A stretch of DNA of 64,000 nt from Streptacidiphilus jeojiense (lineage in GTDB: Bacteria; Actinomycetota; Actinomycetes; Streptomycetales; Streptomycetaceae). Shown piece after piece: positions 36,489 through 47,876 of the stretch; position 1 is the stretch's first letter; each line of letters begins with the position of its first letter. The stretch covers positions 1 to 64,000 of the forward strand of contig NZ_JOEH01000027.1 in assembly GCF_000719095.1 (NCBI RefSeq), given 5' to 3'. The notes under the pieces are model-generated. The model was given only the letters and a program-made list of their open reading frames with translations, had not been told where the DNA came from and searched no databases. Both the position numbers and the translations under genes were made by a program.

Positions 36489-38435
36489 TTATCCACCCGC
36501 GCTCTCGAACGCCTTTCCGGCATCGGTGGCCACCGGGCCGCTGCGGAACAGCCCGGTGCTGGGCGCCGTGTCCGAGGCGGGGAGGGCGAACCAGGCGTAG
36601 CGCTGCAGATAGGACAGCCCGGACAGCATCTTCGTGGACGCGGTGACGAAGGCTGCCTGCTGCGGCCCGGTCGGGTAGCTGGTGCCGCCGGAGAAGTTGA
36701 TCAGGGCGTACTCGGTCAGCCAGATGGGGAGGTGGTAGCGGTCGTAGACGGCCTGGAGGTAGCCGCGCAGTTGGGACACCGCGTCGGTGGTGGTGAAGTC
36801 GCTGCCGTACCAGTGCAGGGCGATGAAGTCGACGCGGTAGCCCTTCGCCTTGGCCCCGCTCATGAACCGGTCCAGCCATCCGCCGGCGGTGTCGCCCCCG
36901 TAGGCGACCGCGGGGCTGCCGAGGATCTTCCCGGTCGCCTCCAACTGCGGCCACAGCTGCAGTGCCTGATCGACCGTCATATTGGACTGCGCGGACATGT
37001 CCGGCTCGTTGAAGCCGAGCAGGTAGGGTCCGGCGCTCTTGGCCTGCGCCAGCGCGGTCGAGGTGACCGACCCCGACCCCCAGATCATCGGGACGAAGCC
37101 GACGTTCGCCGGTGTGCTGATGCCGGAGTGGGTGGTCGACCAGGTGTAGTACCAGCTGGCCCCGGACTGGGTCAGCGCGCTGTCGACGCCGGAGAAGCTC
37201 CAGGCGCTGACCCCCTTCTTGGACGAGCTCACCGGGGTGACCGGCGCCTGCACCGCCGGGGCGGCCGGCGACGCGGACGGGGTACGGGACGGGCTCGCGC
37301 TGCGGGAGGCGGTGGCGCTGTGGCTGGCCGCGGAGGGCGAGGGCTTGGCCGAGGGCGTGGTCGGCACGGGTGCCGCCGACGGGGCAGAGGCCGCCGCGGT
37401 GGACCGGTCGGCCGCGATCGGCCGGGTGGCCGCGGCCGGGCTGCCGCCCAGCCCCGACACCACCAGCGCACCCGCGGCGACCGCGGCCACCCCGGTGGCT
37501 GCGGCCGAGACCGCCAACGCCTTCCCGTGCAGCAGCGCTCGGCCGCGGGTCAGCGCCCGTCCCTTCGGCGCCGCACGGTGCCCGCGCCGCAGCGAGGCGA
37601 TCTGCGGCAACGTGCTGTGCGTGCCCGCTACGCCCCAGGCGGCCAGGGTCGGCGGCACCGGGAGCAGCGGCAGCCCGCCGAGCAACTGCCCGACCGGGTA
37701 GAGCGACGCGCTCTGTCCGTTGCAGACCGAGCACTCGCGGATGTGCCGGGCCAGCCGCTTGCGCCAGAGCGGTCCGGGTACGCCGTCCCAGCCCCGGGTG
37801 AGCTCGTACAGGCCGGGGCAGCCCGGCTCGGCCCGCAGCGCCCGGACGATGGTCCGGGCGGTCTCTATCTGCTCCTTCATCCGCTGGACCCGGACCGCGG
37901 TGTGCCGACCGGAGAGTCCCAGCGCCTCGGCCAGCTCGGCCCGGTCGATCTCGCCGGTCTCCTCCAGCCACCAGAGCGCCAGCAGCTCCCGGTCGCCCTG
38001 GTCGAGCCAGCGGGTCGCCTCGGCCACCTCGCGGCGCTGGTCGGTCAGGCCGAGCCTGAGCACGGTGAGCGCGGTGAAGTCGGAGGCCGGGTCGGGCACC
38101 TCCGCCACCGTGTCCAGACCGGCCTGGTGGCCACGGGAGCTGCTCCGCTCCCGCTCCCGATCGCGCACCTGGCGCACCGCGATGGCCACCAGCCAGGACC
38201 GGTAGGCCTCGGGCTCGCGCAGGTCGCCCAGTCCCCGGACCACCCGCAGCAGGGTCTCCTGGACCACGTCGTCGGTGTCCGGATGCCCGTCCAGGGCACG
38301 GCCGACGATGTTGTAGACCAGCGGCAGCGACTCGGCCACCAGCAGGTCCAGGGCCCGGGCGTCGCCCGCGCGGGCGGCCAGCACCGTGCCTTGGCTCGCC
38401 GGGCCGTTCCTCCTGGTCCGTCCGCCTGCGCTCAT
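36489..38435 (-). CDS. ECF sigma factor fused to a transmembrane GH128 beta-1,3-glucanase domain
   Basis: 648 residues from the ATG at 38435 (GGAG upstream). Order of parts: sigma region 2 at about 21-90 (PDTDDVVQETLLRVVRGLG), sigma region 4 at about 145-190 (LLALWWLEE, then LAEALGLSGRHTAVRVQRMK), a zinc-finger-like cluster HIRECSVC at 231-238, one transmembrane helix at about 306-328, an Ala/Ser/Pro stalk to about 420, and an extracellular GH128 (glycosyl hydrolase catalytic core) domain to the end. The latter keeps both catalytic glutamates, in LLGFNEPDM and in WLTEYALINF. The reading frame is continuous, so this is a true fusion. The likely role is a self-contained membrane sensor-sigma factor that responds to beta-1,3-glucan. 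Whether the sigma part is released by proteolysis is unknown. Confidence 0.9.
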   Translation of the reverse strand: MSAGGRTRRNGPASQGTVLAARAGDARALDLLVAESLPLVYNIVGRALDGHPDTDDVVQETLLRVVRGLGDLREPEAYRSWLVAIAVRQVRDRERERSSSRGHQAGLDTVAEVPDPASDFTALTVLRLGLTDQRREVAEATRWLDQGDRELLALWWLEETGEIDRAELAEALGLSGRHTAVRVQRMKEQIETARTIVRALRAEPGCPGLYELTRGWDGVPGPLWRKRLARHIRECSVCNGQSASLYPVGQLLGGLPLLPVPPTLAAWGVAGTHSTLPQIASLRRGHRAAPKGRALTRGRALLHGKALAVSAAATGVAAVAAGALVVSGLGGSPAAATRPIAADRSTAAASAPSAAPVPTTPSAKPSPSAASHSATASRSASPSRTPSASPAAPAVQAPVTPVSSSKKGVSAWSFSGVDSALTQSGASWYYTWSTTHSGISTPANVGFVPMIWGSGSVTSTALAQAKSAGPYLLGFNEPDMSAQSNMTVDQALQLWPQLEATGKILGSPAVAYGGDTAGGWLDRFMSGAKAKGYRVDFIALHWYGSDFTTTDAVSQLRGYLQAVYDRYHLPIWLTEYALINFSGGTSYPTGPQQAAFVTASTKMLSGLSYLQRYAWFALPASDTAPSTGLFRSGPVATDAGKAFESAGG

Positions 38436-38537
38436 CTCGCTCCGTATCCCTTCGGCCGGTGTGCGGGGCCCCGTGCTGCCGGATGGTCCGCTGCACCAGG
38501 GGGCCCCGCTGTAACAGGAGACGGAGCGCGGCACGGC

Positions 38538-38582
38538 CGACAACGGAAATGTCCGAGGGTTCCCGGGGGATTTCTGTTGTCG
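38538..38582. promoter_or_regulatory. Inverted repeat in the sigma/thaumatin divergent promoter
   Basis: CGACAACGGAAAT (38538-38550) and ATTTCTGTTGTCG (38570-38582) are inverted copies with one mismatch, centred near 38560. Between them, on the minus strand, GGAAC (38559-38563) is followed 17 nt later by GTC, resembling an ECF -35/-10 pair directed toward the sigma gene. The repeat could be an operator or two facing ECF promoter elements. Confidence 0.5.
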
Positions 38583-38608
38583 CGCGGTGCCCCGCACGTC
38601 TCCTGTGC

Positions 38609-39685
38609 ATGGGAACCAGAGGACTGGGCAGTTCAGGACTGGGCGGCACAAGACGCCGTTCCGGAAGCTGGAAGTGGTGGGTGGCCCTGGCCGCCGCCGG
38701 GGTGGCGGCGTTGTGCCTGGTCATCGCCAACACGTCGGGACGACCCGGCTCCGCCTCGGCCGGCGTCGCGGTGGTGGATCCGCCGGTCGCGAGTGTCTCC
38801 AAGTCCCCGCCGGCCTCCGCCTCCCCGTCCGCCTCCGCCGCCTCCCCCGGCGCTTCTGCCTCCGTGCGGGCAAAGGCTACCCCCGCCCGATCCTCCGGCT
38901 CCCCGGCAACCCGTACCTCCGCCGCCTCCTCCTCCCGCGCACCGTCCGCTGCCACGGGAGCCACCTCGGCCTCCCCCGCCGCAGCGGGCCACCGCAACGT
39001 CACCTTCGTCAACGCGGTGTCGCAGACCATCTGGGTCGGCTCCGGCGAGCAGACCGCCCAGCCCGCGCTGAACACCACCGGATGGGTGCTGAAACCGGGC
39101 CAGTCGCTGACCGTCTCGGTCCCCGACCACTGGAACGGCCGCTTCTGGGGCCGCACCGGATGCACCTTCAGCTCCTCGGGGACCGGCCACTGCCAGACCG
39201 GCGACTGCGGCGGCAGGTTCCAGTGCACCGGCTACGGAACCATCCCGGCCACACTGGCCGAGTTCAACCTCAACTCCTGGGACGGGCTGGACTTCTACGA
39301 CGTCAGCATGGTCGACGGCTCCAACCTGCCGATGTGGATCAACCAGGTCGGCGGCACCTCCAAGGACGCGATCAGCGCCGACGGCTGCTCGGCCGCCGGC
39401 TGCACCAAACCGGTGGTCTGCCCGGCCGCGCTGCAGATCCACGCCGGCGGCGCGGTGGTCGGCTGCGAGTCGCCGTGCGGGGTGTTCGGGACGGACCAGT
39501 ACTGCTGCCGGGGCCAGTGGGCGGCACGCTCGGCCTGCGACCCCACCAAGTGGCCGGTGGACTACGCGGCCGACTTCAAACGGGCCGAGCCGTTCGCCTA
39601 CTCCTACGTCGACGACGACGCCACCAGCACCTTCACCGCCACCGGGGAGGCCGGCTACCGGATCACCTTCGGCCTGTCCCCATGA
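38609..39685 (+). CDS. Membrane-anchored thaumatin-like protein (GH152 type)
   Basis: 358 residues from ATG 38609 (ATG 38549 possible). A basic start is followed by one helix at about 23-40 (WWVALAAAGVAALCLVIA), a Ser/Ala/Pro stalk to about 127, and a thaumatin fold (NVTFVNAVSQTIWVGS to the end). The domain has twelve cysteines, fewer than the sixteen of large plant members but enough for six disulfides, and the family features NGRFWGRTGC, DFYDVSMVDG and DYCC-like QYCC. Plant and microbial relatives bind or cut beta-1,3-glucans and can be antifungal. The stalk design mirrors that of the divergent sigma-GH128 protein. Confidence 0.88.
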   Translation: MGTRGLGSSGLGGTRRRSGSWKWWVALAAAGVAALCLVIANTSGRPGSASAGVAVVDPPVASVSKSPPASASPSASAASPGASASVRAKATPARSSGSPATRTSAASSSRAPSAATGATSASPAAAGHRNVTFVNAVSQTIWVGSGEQTAQPALNTTGWVLKPGQSLTVSVPDHWNGRFWGRTGCTFSSSGTGHCQTGDCGGRFQCTGYGTIPATLAEFNLNSWDGLDFYDVSMVDGSNLPMWINQVGGTSKDAISADGCSAAGCTKPVVCPAALQIHAGGAVVGCESPCGVFGTDQYCCRGQWAARSACDPTKWPVDYAADFKRAEPFAYSYVDDDATSTFTATGEAGYRITFGLSP

Positions 39686-39793
39686 GCACCCACGGGTCGG
39701 CCGGCGCCAGGGCGGCGGGCTGGTCTTTTCGGTTCCGCAGGAGAATGATCCGTTTGACCCTCACTCCTGCGTGATGTGCTTACGGAGATCCGA

Positions 39794-40276
39794 ATGGCGA
39801 AATCCCCCGAGGTCGGCAGCCCCGCCCCCGACTTCACCCTGCCCGCCGTGCAGCTGGTCGACGGCGAGCTGGTCCACTCCGACCTCACCCTCTCCGCCGA
39901 GCGCGGCCACCCGGTGGTGCTGGCCTTCTACCCCGGCGACGAGACGGCCGTCTGCACCAAGCAGCTGTGCTCCTACTCCTCCGGCTTCGAGGCCTTCACC
40001 GACCTGGGCGCCACGGTCTGGGGCATCAGCCCGCAGGGCATCGAGAGCCATGAGAGCTTCGCCCGCAAGCACCAGCTGCGGATGCCGCTGCTCGCGGACA
40101 CCGGGCGCACCGCGGTGGCCGCGTACGGGATCGGTCTGGGCAGCATGCTGCGCCGGGCCGTCTTCGTGGTGGACGCAGACGGTGTGCTGCGCTGGAAGCA
40201 CGTGGCCGCGCTCGGCCTGACGTTCCGTGACGTCCCCACGCTCACGGCCCAGCTGGAACTGCTGAAGCAGCCCTGA
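39794..40276 (+). CDS. Peroxiredoxin, BCP/AhpC-TSA family
   Basis: 160 residues from ATG 39794 with GGAG upstream. The peroxidatic Cys54 is in ETAVCTKQLC and a second Cys59 five residues later is the resolving cysteine of the BCP-type atypical 2-Cys group. AFYPGDET and PLLADTGRTAVAAYG are family segments. It reduces peroxides with electrons from thioredoxin. An 11-bp tandem repeat overlaps its stop codon. Confidence 0.92.
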   Translation: MAKSPEVGSPAPDFTLPAVQLVDGELVHSDLTLSAERGHPVVLAFYPGDETAVCTKQLCSYSSGFEAFTDLGATVWGISPQGIESHESFARKHQLRMPLLADTGRTAVAAYGIGLGSMLRRAVFVVDADGVLRWKHVAALGLTFRDVPTLTAQLELLKQP

Positions 40277-40311
40277 GGCAGCGCTGAGGCAGCCCTGAAC
40301 CAGCGCTGAAG
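40268..40311 (+). repeat. Four tandem 11-bp repeats at the end of the peroxiredoxin gene
   Basis: Units CAGCCCTGAGG, CAGCGCTGAGG, CAGCCCTGAAC and CAGCGCTGAAG follow without gaps. The first carries the stop codon of the peroxiredoxin gene. Variation C/G alternates between units. Confidence 0.75.
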
Positions 40312-40385
40312 CATAAGCGTTCCTTGGTGTCGACATGGACAAATCGCCGTTGTCTTATCGATCGGCGGCGGCGATGCTGGATTCC

Positions 40386-41468
40386 ATGAGCCCTGACCCG
40401 ATCCCCTCCCTCGCACCGGACGAGTTCGCGCCGGAGACCGCCTACCTCAACACCGCCTCGATGGGCCTGCCGCCGGCCCGCACCCGGGCCGTGCTGGCCG
40501 AGGACCTCGCCGAGTGGGCGGCCGGGCGCGCCAACCCGGTGCGCTACGACATCCCGGTCGGCACCTCCCGTGCCTGCTTCGCCCGGCTGGTGGGGGCGCG
40601 ACCCGAGCAGGTGGCGATCGGCTCGCAGGTGTCGTCGCTGGTCGGGCTGATCGCGGCGGCCCTGCCCGCCGGGGCCGAGGTGCTGCTGGGGCAGGGCGAC
40701 TTCACCTCGCTGACCCAGCCGTTCCACGGCCGCGGCGACCTGAAGGTCCGCACCGTGCCGCTGGAGGAGCTGGCGGCCTCGGTCGGACCGGCCACGGCCC
40801 TGGTCGCGGTCAGCGCGGTGCAGTCGGCGGACGGACGGGTCGCCGACATCGCCGCGCTCAGGGCCGCGACCACCGCGCACGGGGCCCGGCTGCTGGTGGA
40901 CGGCACCCAGGCGGTCGGCTGGCTGCCGATCCGCGCCGACCAGGTCGACTACCTGGTCTGCGGCGCCTACAAGTGGCTGCTGGCGCCGCGCGGCACCGCC
41001 TTCCTGGTGGTCTCCCCCGAGGCGGCGGCGAACCTGCGGCCGATCGCCGCCGGCTGGTACGCGGGCGAGGACCCCTGGGCGGAGTGCTACGACACGGTCC
41101 GGCTGGCCACCAGCGCACGACGGTTCGACGTGGCCCCGGCCTGGCACGCCTTCGCGGGCACCGCCCCCTCGCTGGCACTGATCGAGGAGCTCACCCCGGC
41201 CCGGATCGGCGCCCACAACCTGGCCCTGGCCGAGCGCTTCCGGGCCGGTCTGGCCGGGCTGGGACACCGTCCGGTGCCCGGCGAGTCCGCCATCGTGTCG
41301 ACCCCCGGCCTGGGCACCGCGGCGGCCGAGCTGGCCCGGGCCGGAGTGGTGATGTCCAACCGCGCAGGCAACCTCCGCGCCGCCTTCCACCTCTACACCA
41401 CCTCAGCAGACGTGGACCGCGCCCTGGACGTGCTCTCCGGACTCCCTTCGCCCGCAGCAGAAGGGTAG
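40386..41468 (+). CDS. Class V aminotransferase-like PLP enzyme (cysteine desulfurase/kynureninase fold)
   Basis: 360 residues from ATG 40386 (ATG 40374 or 40335 possible). AYLNTASMGLPP at the start, LLVDGTQAVGWLP with the PLP-binding Asp and Gln near 180, and the Schiff-base Lys in CGAYKWLLAPRG near 196 place it in fold type I, class V. It lacks a conserved catalytic Cys loop like that of IscS/SufS, so it may be an isopenicillin-epimerase-like or lyase enzyme. Codirectional with the MBL gene after a 34-nt gap. Substrate not predictable. Confidence 0.82.
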   Translation: MSPDPIPSLAPDEFAPETAYLNTASMGLPPARTRAVLAEDLAEWAAGRANPVRYDIPVGTSRACFARLVGARPEQVAIGSQVSSLVGLIAAALPAGAEVLLGQGDFTSLTQPFHGRGDLKVRTVPLEELAASVGPATALVAVSAVQSADGRVADIAALRAATTAHGARLLVDGTQAVGWLPIRADQVDYLVCGAYKWLLAPRGTAFLVVSPEAAANLRPIAAGWYAGEDPWAECYDTVRLATSARRFDVAPAWHAFAGTAPSLALIEELTPARIGAHNLALAERFRAGLAGLGHRPVPGESAIVSTPGLGTAAAELARAGVVMSNRAGNLRAAFHLYTTSADVDRALDVLSGLPSPAAEG

Positions 41469-41502
41469 GGGAGCGGCCGGGGCGGCGGCCTAGGCTGCTG
41501 TC

Positions 41503-42207
41503 ATGGATGCCTCCGTGATCGTCCCCGGCCTCTTCCACCTCCCCTTCCCCGTCGGCCACGCGTACCTCTGGAACGACGGCGGCGAGCTGACCCTGATCGA
41601 CACCGGCATCGTGGGCTCCGGCCCGGCCGTCGCCGAGGCGATCAGGGGTCTGGGCCTGGACCCGGCCGGGCTGCGCCGGGTGGTGCTGACACACTGTCAC
41701 CCGGACCACTACGGGGCCGCCGCCGAGATCGGCGCCTGGGCCGCCGACACCTCCGTCCTGGCCCACCGGGCGGACGCACCGGTGATCCGCGGTGAGATCC
41801 CCATCTCGCCGCCGGTGCTGCTCGACTGGGAGCTCCCGATCGCCGCCGGCCTGCCCGCGCTCCCGCCGACCCCGCCGGCCCGGGTCGACCGCGAGCTGGA
41901 CGACGGCGACGTCCTCGACTTCGGCGGCGGGGCGCGGATCGTCGCCGTGCCCGGACACACCGACGGCAGCATCGCCGTCCATCTGCCGCTGCACGGGGTG
42001 CTGCTCACCGGGGACGCCGTCGCCAACGTCGACGGCCGCACCATGCTGGGGGTGTTCAACACCGACCGGGAGCGGGCGATCGCCTCCTTCCACCGTCTGA
42101 GCGCGCTGGAGGACGTGGACACCGCCTGCTTCGGGCACGGCGACCCCCTGGTCGGCGGGGCCGCCGAGGTGCTGCGCGAGGTGGCGGCCGCACTGCCCCG
42201 CCCTTGA
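41503..42207 (+). CDS. MBL-fold metallohydrolase
   Basis: 234 residues. The di-zinc motif HCHPDH lies at 64-69, the third ligand His in VPGHTDGSI near 153, and the bridging Asp in LTGDAVAN near 172. Glyoxalase II, lactonase and many others share this site; specificity is open. TAGGCT ends exactly 6 nt before the ATG and there is no Shine-Dalgarno, so the mRNA is probably leaderless. Confidence 0.88.
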   Translation: MDASVIVPGLFHLPFPVGHAYLWNDGGELTLIDTGIVGSGPAVAEAIRGLGLDPAGLRRVVLTHCHPDHYGAAAEIGAWAADTSVLAHRADAPVIRGEIPISPPVLLDWELPIAAGLPALPPTPPARVDRELDDGDVLDFGGGARIVAVPGHTDGSIAVHLPLHGVLLTGDAVANVDGRTMLGVFNTDRERAIASFHRLSALEDVDTACFGHGDPLVGGAAEVLREVAAALPRP

Positions 42208-42219
42208 GCACCGGCCCGG

Positions 42220-44914
<2,695 letters not shown>

Positions 44915-46117
44915 ATGACCAGCAGCACCACCGAAGCGGACGCCGCCGCGGCCGGCGATGCCCCGGCAGCGCAGCACGCCGCGCCGCCCCGGAGCCGGAC
45001 ACGACGGGTCGCCCTGCTGGTCTGGCCCGCGCTGGCGGTCTACGCCGCGTCCACCGCCGCGCACCTGCTGCTGCTGTCGGCCATGATCCCGGCCGGCGGT
45101 CCGAGCCTGCGGAACCGGCTGACCACCTGGGACGGCGGCTTCTACCTGGACATCGCCACCCACGGCTACCCGCACGGCTTCAGCTACGACCCCTCGGGCA
45201 AGCTCACCGGCAACACCCTGGCCTTCTTCCCGCTCTACCCGATGCTGGTCCGAGCCGTGCACGAGGTCACCCGGCTGGACATCCCGATGGCCGGCATCGT
45301 CACCGCCAACCTCGCCCTGATCGCGGCGCTGATCGTGGTGCTGCAGCTGTTCACCCGGCTGTACGGGCGGCGCACCGCGGTCGTCGCCATCGTGCTGCTG
45401 GCTGGCGCGCAGCCGATGGCGCTGGTCTTCCTGATGTCCTACAGCGAGTCGCTGTTCCTGGCGCTGGCCGCCGGCATGCTGCTCGCCGCCCACCGGCGGG
45501 CCTGGCTCACCGCCGGGCTGCTCGCCCTGCTGGTCGGCCTGACCCGGCCGGCCGCCGTCGCCGCCGTGGTGGCGCTGGGGGTGGCGGTGCTGCTGCACCT
45601 GGTGCGGGAGCGCCGGATCAGCTGGCGGCCGCTCGCCGCGCTGGTGCTGGGCTGTGCCGGGACCCCGCTCTACCTGCTCTGGGTGGCGCTGCGGGTGGGC
45701 CGGGTCGACGCCTGGTTCCAGATCCAGGGCGCCGGCTGGGGCACCCAGTGGGACAACGGCCGGGCGATCTGGGACTTCCTGGTGCAGACCCTGGCCACCG
45801 GCGACGGCTGGGTCCCGGTCAGCACCGCCGTCCTGCTCATCGCCCTGGTCTGCGCGACCCTGGTCACCTGGCAGCGCGGCAGCTGGCCGCCGCTGGTGGT
45901 CTACGGCACCAGCATCGTGGTGCTGACGCTCTGCCAGAGCAACTACTACCACTCCAAGCTGCGGCTGCTGCTCCCGGCCCTGGTGTTCCTGGTCCCGCTG
46001 GCCCGCTCGATCGCCCGTACCCGCAGCCGTACCGCGGTGCTGACGCTGGCGGCGGCCACCGTCTTCGGGTGCTGGTACGGCGCGTACATGATCACCGTCT
46101 GGAGCTACGCGATCTGA
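44915..46117 (+). CDS. PIG-V-like membrane mannosyltransferase
   Basis: 400 residues with about ten membrane helices. The lumenal/extracytoplasmic loop after helix 1 carries the catalytic-type motif TTWDGGFYLDIATHGYP near residue 70, typical of actinobacterial mannosyltransferases related to PIG-V that use polyprenyl-phosphate sugars. FFPLYPMLVRAVHEVT and LTRPAAVAAVVALG are further family segments. It probably mannosylates a lipid or secreted protein outside the membrane. Confidence 0.85.
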   Translation: MTSSTTEADAAAAGDAPAAQHAAPPRSRTRRVALLVWPALAVYAASTAAHLLLLSAMIPAGGPSLRNRLTTWDGGFYLDIATHGYPHGFSYDPSGKLTGNTLAFFPLYPMLVRAVHEVTRLDIPMAGIVTANLALIAALIVVLQLFTRLYGRRTAVVAIVLLAGAQPMALVFLMSYSESLFLALAAGMLLAAHRRAWLTAGLLALLVGLTRPAAVAAVVALGVAVLLHLVRERRISWRPLAALVLGCAGTPLYLLWVALRVGRVDAWFQIQGAGWGTQWDNGRAIWDFLVQTLATGDGWVPVSTAVLLIALVCATLVTWQRGSWPPLVVYGTSIVVLTLCQSNYYHSKLRLLLPALVFLVPLARSIARTRSRTAVLTLAAATVFGCWYGAYMITVWSYAI

Positions 46118-46147
46118 CCGCGGCGGCCCGGGCGCTGCGGGTGCGGG

Positions 46148-46372
46148 TCAGTTGGTCGCGACCCAGGTCACCCGTCGCGGCTCGCCCTGCGGCATCCCGA
46201 TGCCGATGGTGCCCGCGTCCGCGAGGTCGCGCAGCGCCTGCTCGGTGGCCTGCCCGTCGTAGGACTTGAACCGGCACAGGTCGGTGACCGTGGGATGGAA
46301 GACCACGCCGGCGCTGAGGAAACTGCGGATCGACTTCAGGACGTCCGCCCGGATCTCTGCGGTGCTGTTCAT
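46148..46372 (-). CDS. Small hypothetical protein
   Basis: 74 residues from ATG 46372 with TAGCGT ending 7 nt upstream. The sequence (TAEIRADVLKSIRSFLSAG, then GQATEQALRDLADAGTIGIG) looks like a folded alpha-helical domain, perhaps winged-helix-like. It is 28 nt downstream of another small gene on the same strand, which suggests a two-gene unit. No known family. Confidence 0.6.
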   Translation of the reverse strand: MNSTAEIRADVLKSIRSFLSAGVVFHPTVTDLCRFKSYDGQATEQALRDLADAGTIGIGMPQGEPRRVTWVATN

Positions 46373-46400
46373 GCCACCCACGCTAAGCCGGATCGACTCG

Positions 46401-46703
46401 TCACGCCTGGTCAGCGCCGTCCGAGGGCCAGGAGATCGGACCGCCGTCGGGCCAGCTGCCGCCCGGTGCCGACGGCCCCGGCTGCGCCGCCGGCCAGTCG
46501 TCCGGGCCGCCGAGCCGCCACTCGACGATGGTGGGGTCCAGCTCGAACCACTCGGTGAGACCGGCCATGTCCAGCAGCTTCTCGACATCGGCCAGGCTCT
46601 CGGCCAGCGCCACCACGTTGTGGCCCAGCTGGACCCTGCGGCCGGTGCCGTCCGGACCGGTCTCAGGCGGGAGGACGATGACGATCGGGTCGGGATTCTC
46701 CAT
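46401..46703 (-). CDS. Small conserved hypothetical protein
   Basis: 100 residues from ATG 46703. It starts MENPDPIVIVLPPET and has a compact region (GHNVVALAESLADVEKLLDM, then LDPTIVEWRLGGPDDWP) with a Pro/Gly/Ser-rich tail. Similar short proteins occur in streptomycetes as far as I recall, with no known role. First gene of the pair with 46148-46372. Confidence 0.6.
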   Translation of the reverse strand: MENPDPIVIVLPPETGPDGTGRRVQLGHNVVALAESLADVEKLLDMAGLTEWFELDPTIVEWRLGGPDDWPAAQPGPSAPGGSWPDGGPISWPSDGADQA

Positions 46704-46759
46704 GGATCAAGGCTGCGCGACCCCGGCACGGTCCGCACCCGGGAAGATCCACCGGTGTC

Positions 46760-47131
46760 TCAGGAGATCAGCGTCCGCTTCTCGCGCAGCACGCAGAACT
46801 CGTTGCCCTCGGGGTCGGCCAGCACCGTCCAGGACTCCGTTCCGGTCTGGCCGATGTCCACCCGCCGGGCCCCCAGCGCGAGGATGCGGGCGATCTCCGC
46901 CTCCCGCTCCCCCGGGCCGGGGTTCAGGTCGAGATGGAGCCGGTTCTTGCCGGCCTTGCCCTGCGCCGCCGGCATGAAGCAGATCCCCACCGCGGCGTCG
47001 GGAGCCGGCCCGATCACCACCTCGCGCTCGCGCTCGGAGAGGATCCGCCAGTCCAGCACCGCCGCCCAGAACCGGGCCAGCCCGGGCAGATCGGCGGTGT
47101 CGACCACGATGTGGTGCAGTGAGACGGTCAT
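46760..47131 (-). CDS. VOC-superfamily protein (glyoxalase/bleomycin-resistance fold)
   Basis: 123 residues from ATG 47131; frames that extend further are antisense to the LysE gene. It has the beta-alpha-beta-beta-beta pattern with HHIVVDTADLPGLARFWAAV at the start, NRLHLDLNPGPGEREAEIAR in the middle and LADPEGNEFCVL near the end, where the metal-ligand Glu usually lies. CACACT ends 6 nt before the ATG, suggesting a leaderless start. Substrate unknown. Confidence 0.85.
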   Translation of the reverse strand: MTVSLHHIVVDTADLPGLARFWAAVLDWRILSEREREVVIGPAPDAAVGICFMPAAQGKAGKNRLHLDLNPGPGEREAEIARILALGARRVDIGQTGTESWTVLADPEGNEFCVLREKRTLIS

Positions 47132-47212
47132 ACCGCCAGTGTGCGGGTGGCGCGGCGTCTCGTTCCCCGAATATGGCTTGCCCGGCCGCATCCCCGGCGC
47201 AAGCATCGGCCC

Positions 47213-47842
47213 ATGCCAGTCGACCAGCACCTCTTCGTCCTGTTCCTGCTCACCACCCTCGTCGCGATGGTCAGCCCCGGCCCCGACATGCTCTTCGTGC
47301 TCGGCTGCGGCATACGCGGCGGTGCCCGTGCCGGGCTGCTCGCCACCGCCGGGGTCGCCACCAGCGAGGTCGTCCACATCACGCTCGCCGCCGCGGGACT
47401 CTCCGCCTTCTTCGCCGCCGCGCCGACCGCCTTCACCGCGCTGCGCATCGTCGGCGCCGCCTACCTGGTCCACCTCGGCGTCCAGGCGATCCGCCACCGC
47501 GGCCAGGACCGGCCGGAGGCCGCCGGTGCGACCGGGATGTCCGGCCGCCGCGCCTACCTGCGCGGCCTGCTGACCAACCTGGTCAACCCCAAGATGGTCA
47601 CCTTCACCATCGCCTTCCTCCCGCAGTTCGTCGACCCCGGACTCGGCCGGGTCTGGCTGCAGTTCATGATCCTCGGCGCGGTCTTCGTCGCCCTGGAGTT
47701 CCTGGTCGACGGAACCGTGGGCCTCTTCGCCGGCCGCATCGGCAGCTGGCTCGGCCGCCGCCGGACCGCCCGCCGCCGCCTGGACGTCGCCACCGGCGGC
47801 GTCTTCATCGGCCTGGGCGTCCGCCTGGCAGCCGAGCGCTGA
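47213..47842 (+). CDS. LysE/RhtB-family amino acid exporter
   Basis: 209 residues, six helices, the family size. SPGPDMLFVLG near residue 22 is the conserved N-terminal motif, and GLLTNLVNPKMVTFTIAFLPQF near 120 is the second conserved segment. The family exports amino acids, homoserine lactones or related metabolites. Divergent from the VOC gene with an 81-nt gap. Confidence 0.9.
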   Translation: MPVDQHLFVLFLLTTLVAMVSPGPDMLFVLGCGIRGGARAGLLATAGVATSEVVHITLAAAGLSAFFAAAPTAFTALRIVGAAYLVHLGVQAIRHRGQDRPEAAGATGMSGRRAYLRGLLTNLVNPKMVTFTIAFLPQFVDPGLGRVWLQFMILGAVFVALEFLVDGTVGLFAGRIGSWLGRRRTARRRLDVATGGVFIGLGVRLAAER

Positions 47843-47876
47843 CGCTGCAGCCGGCCCCACTCCTCGGCCCCCGGAC

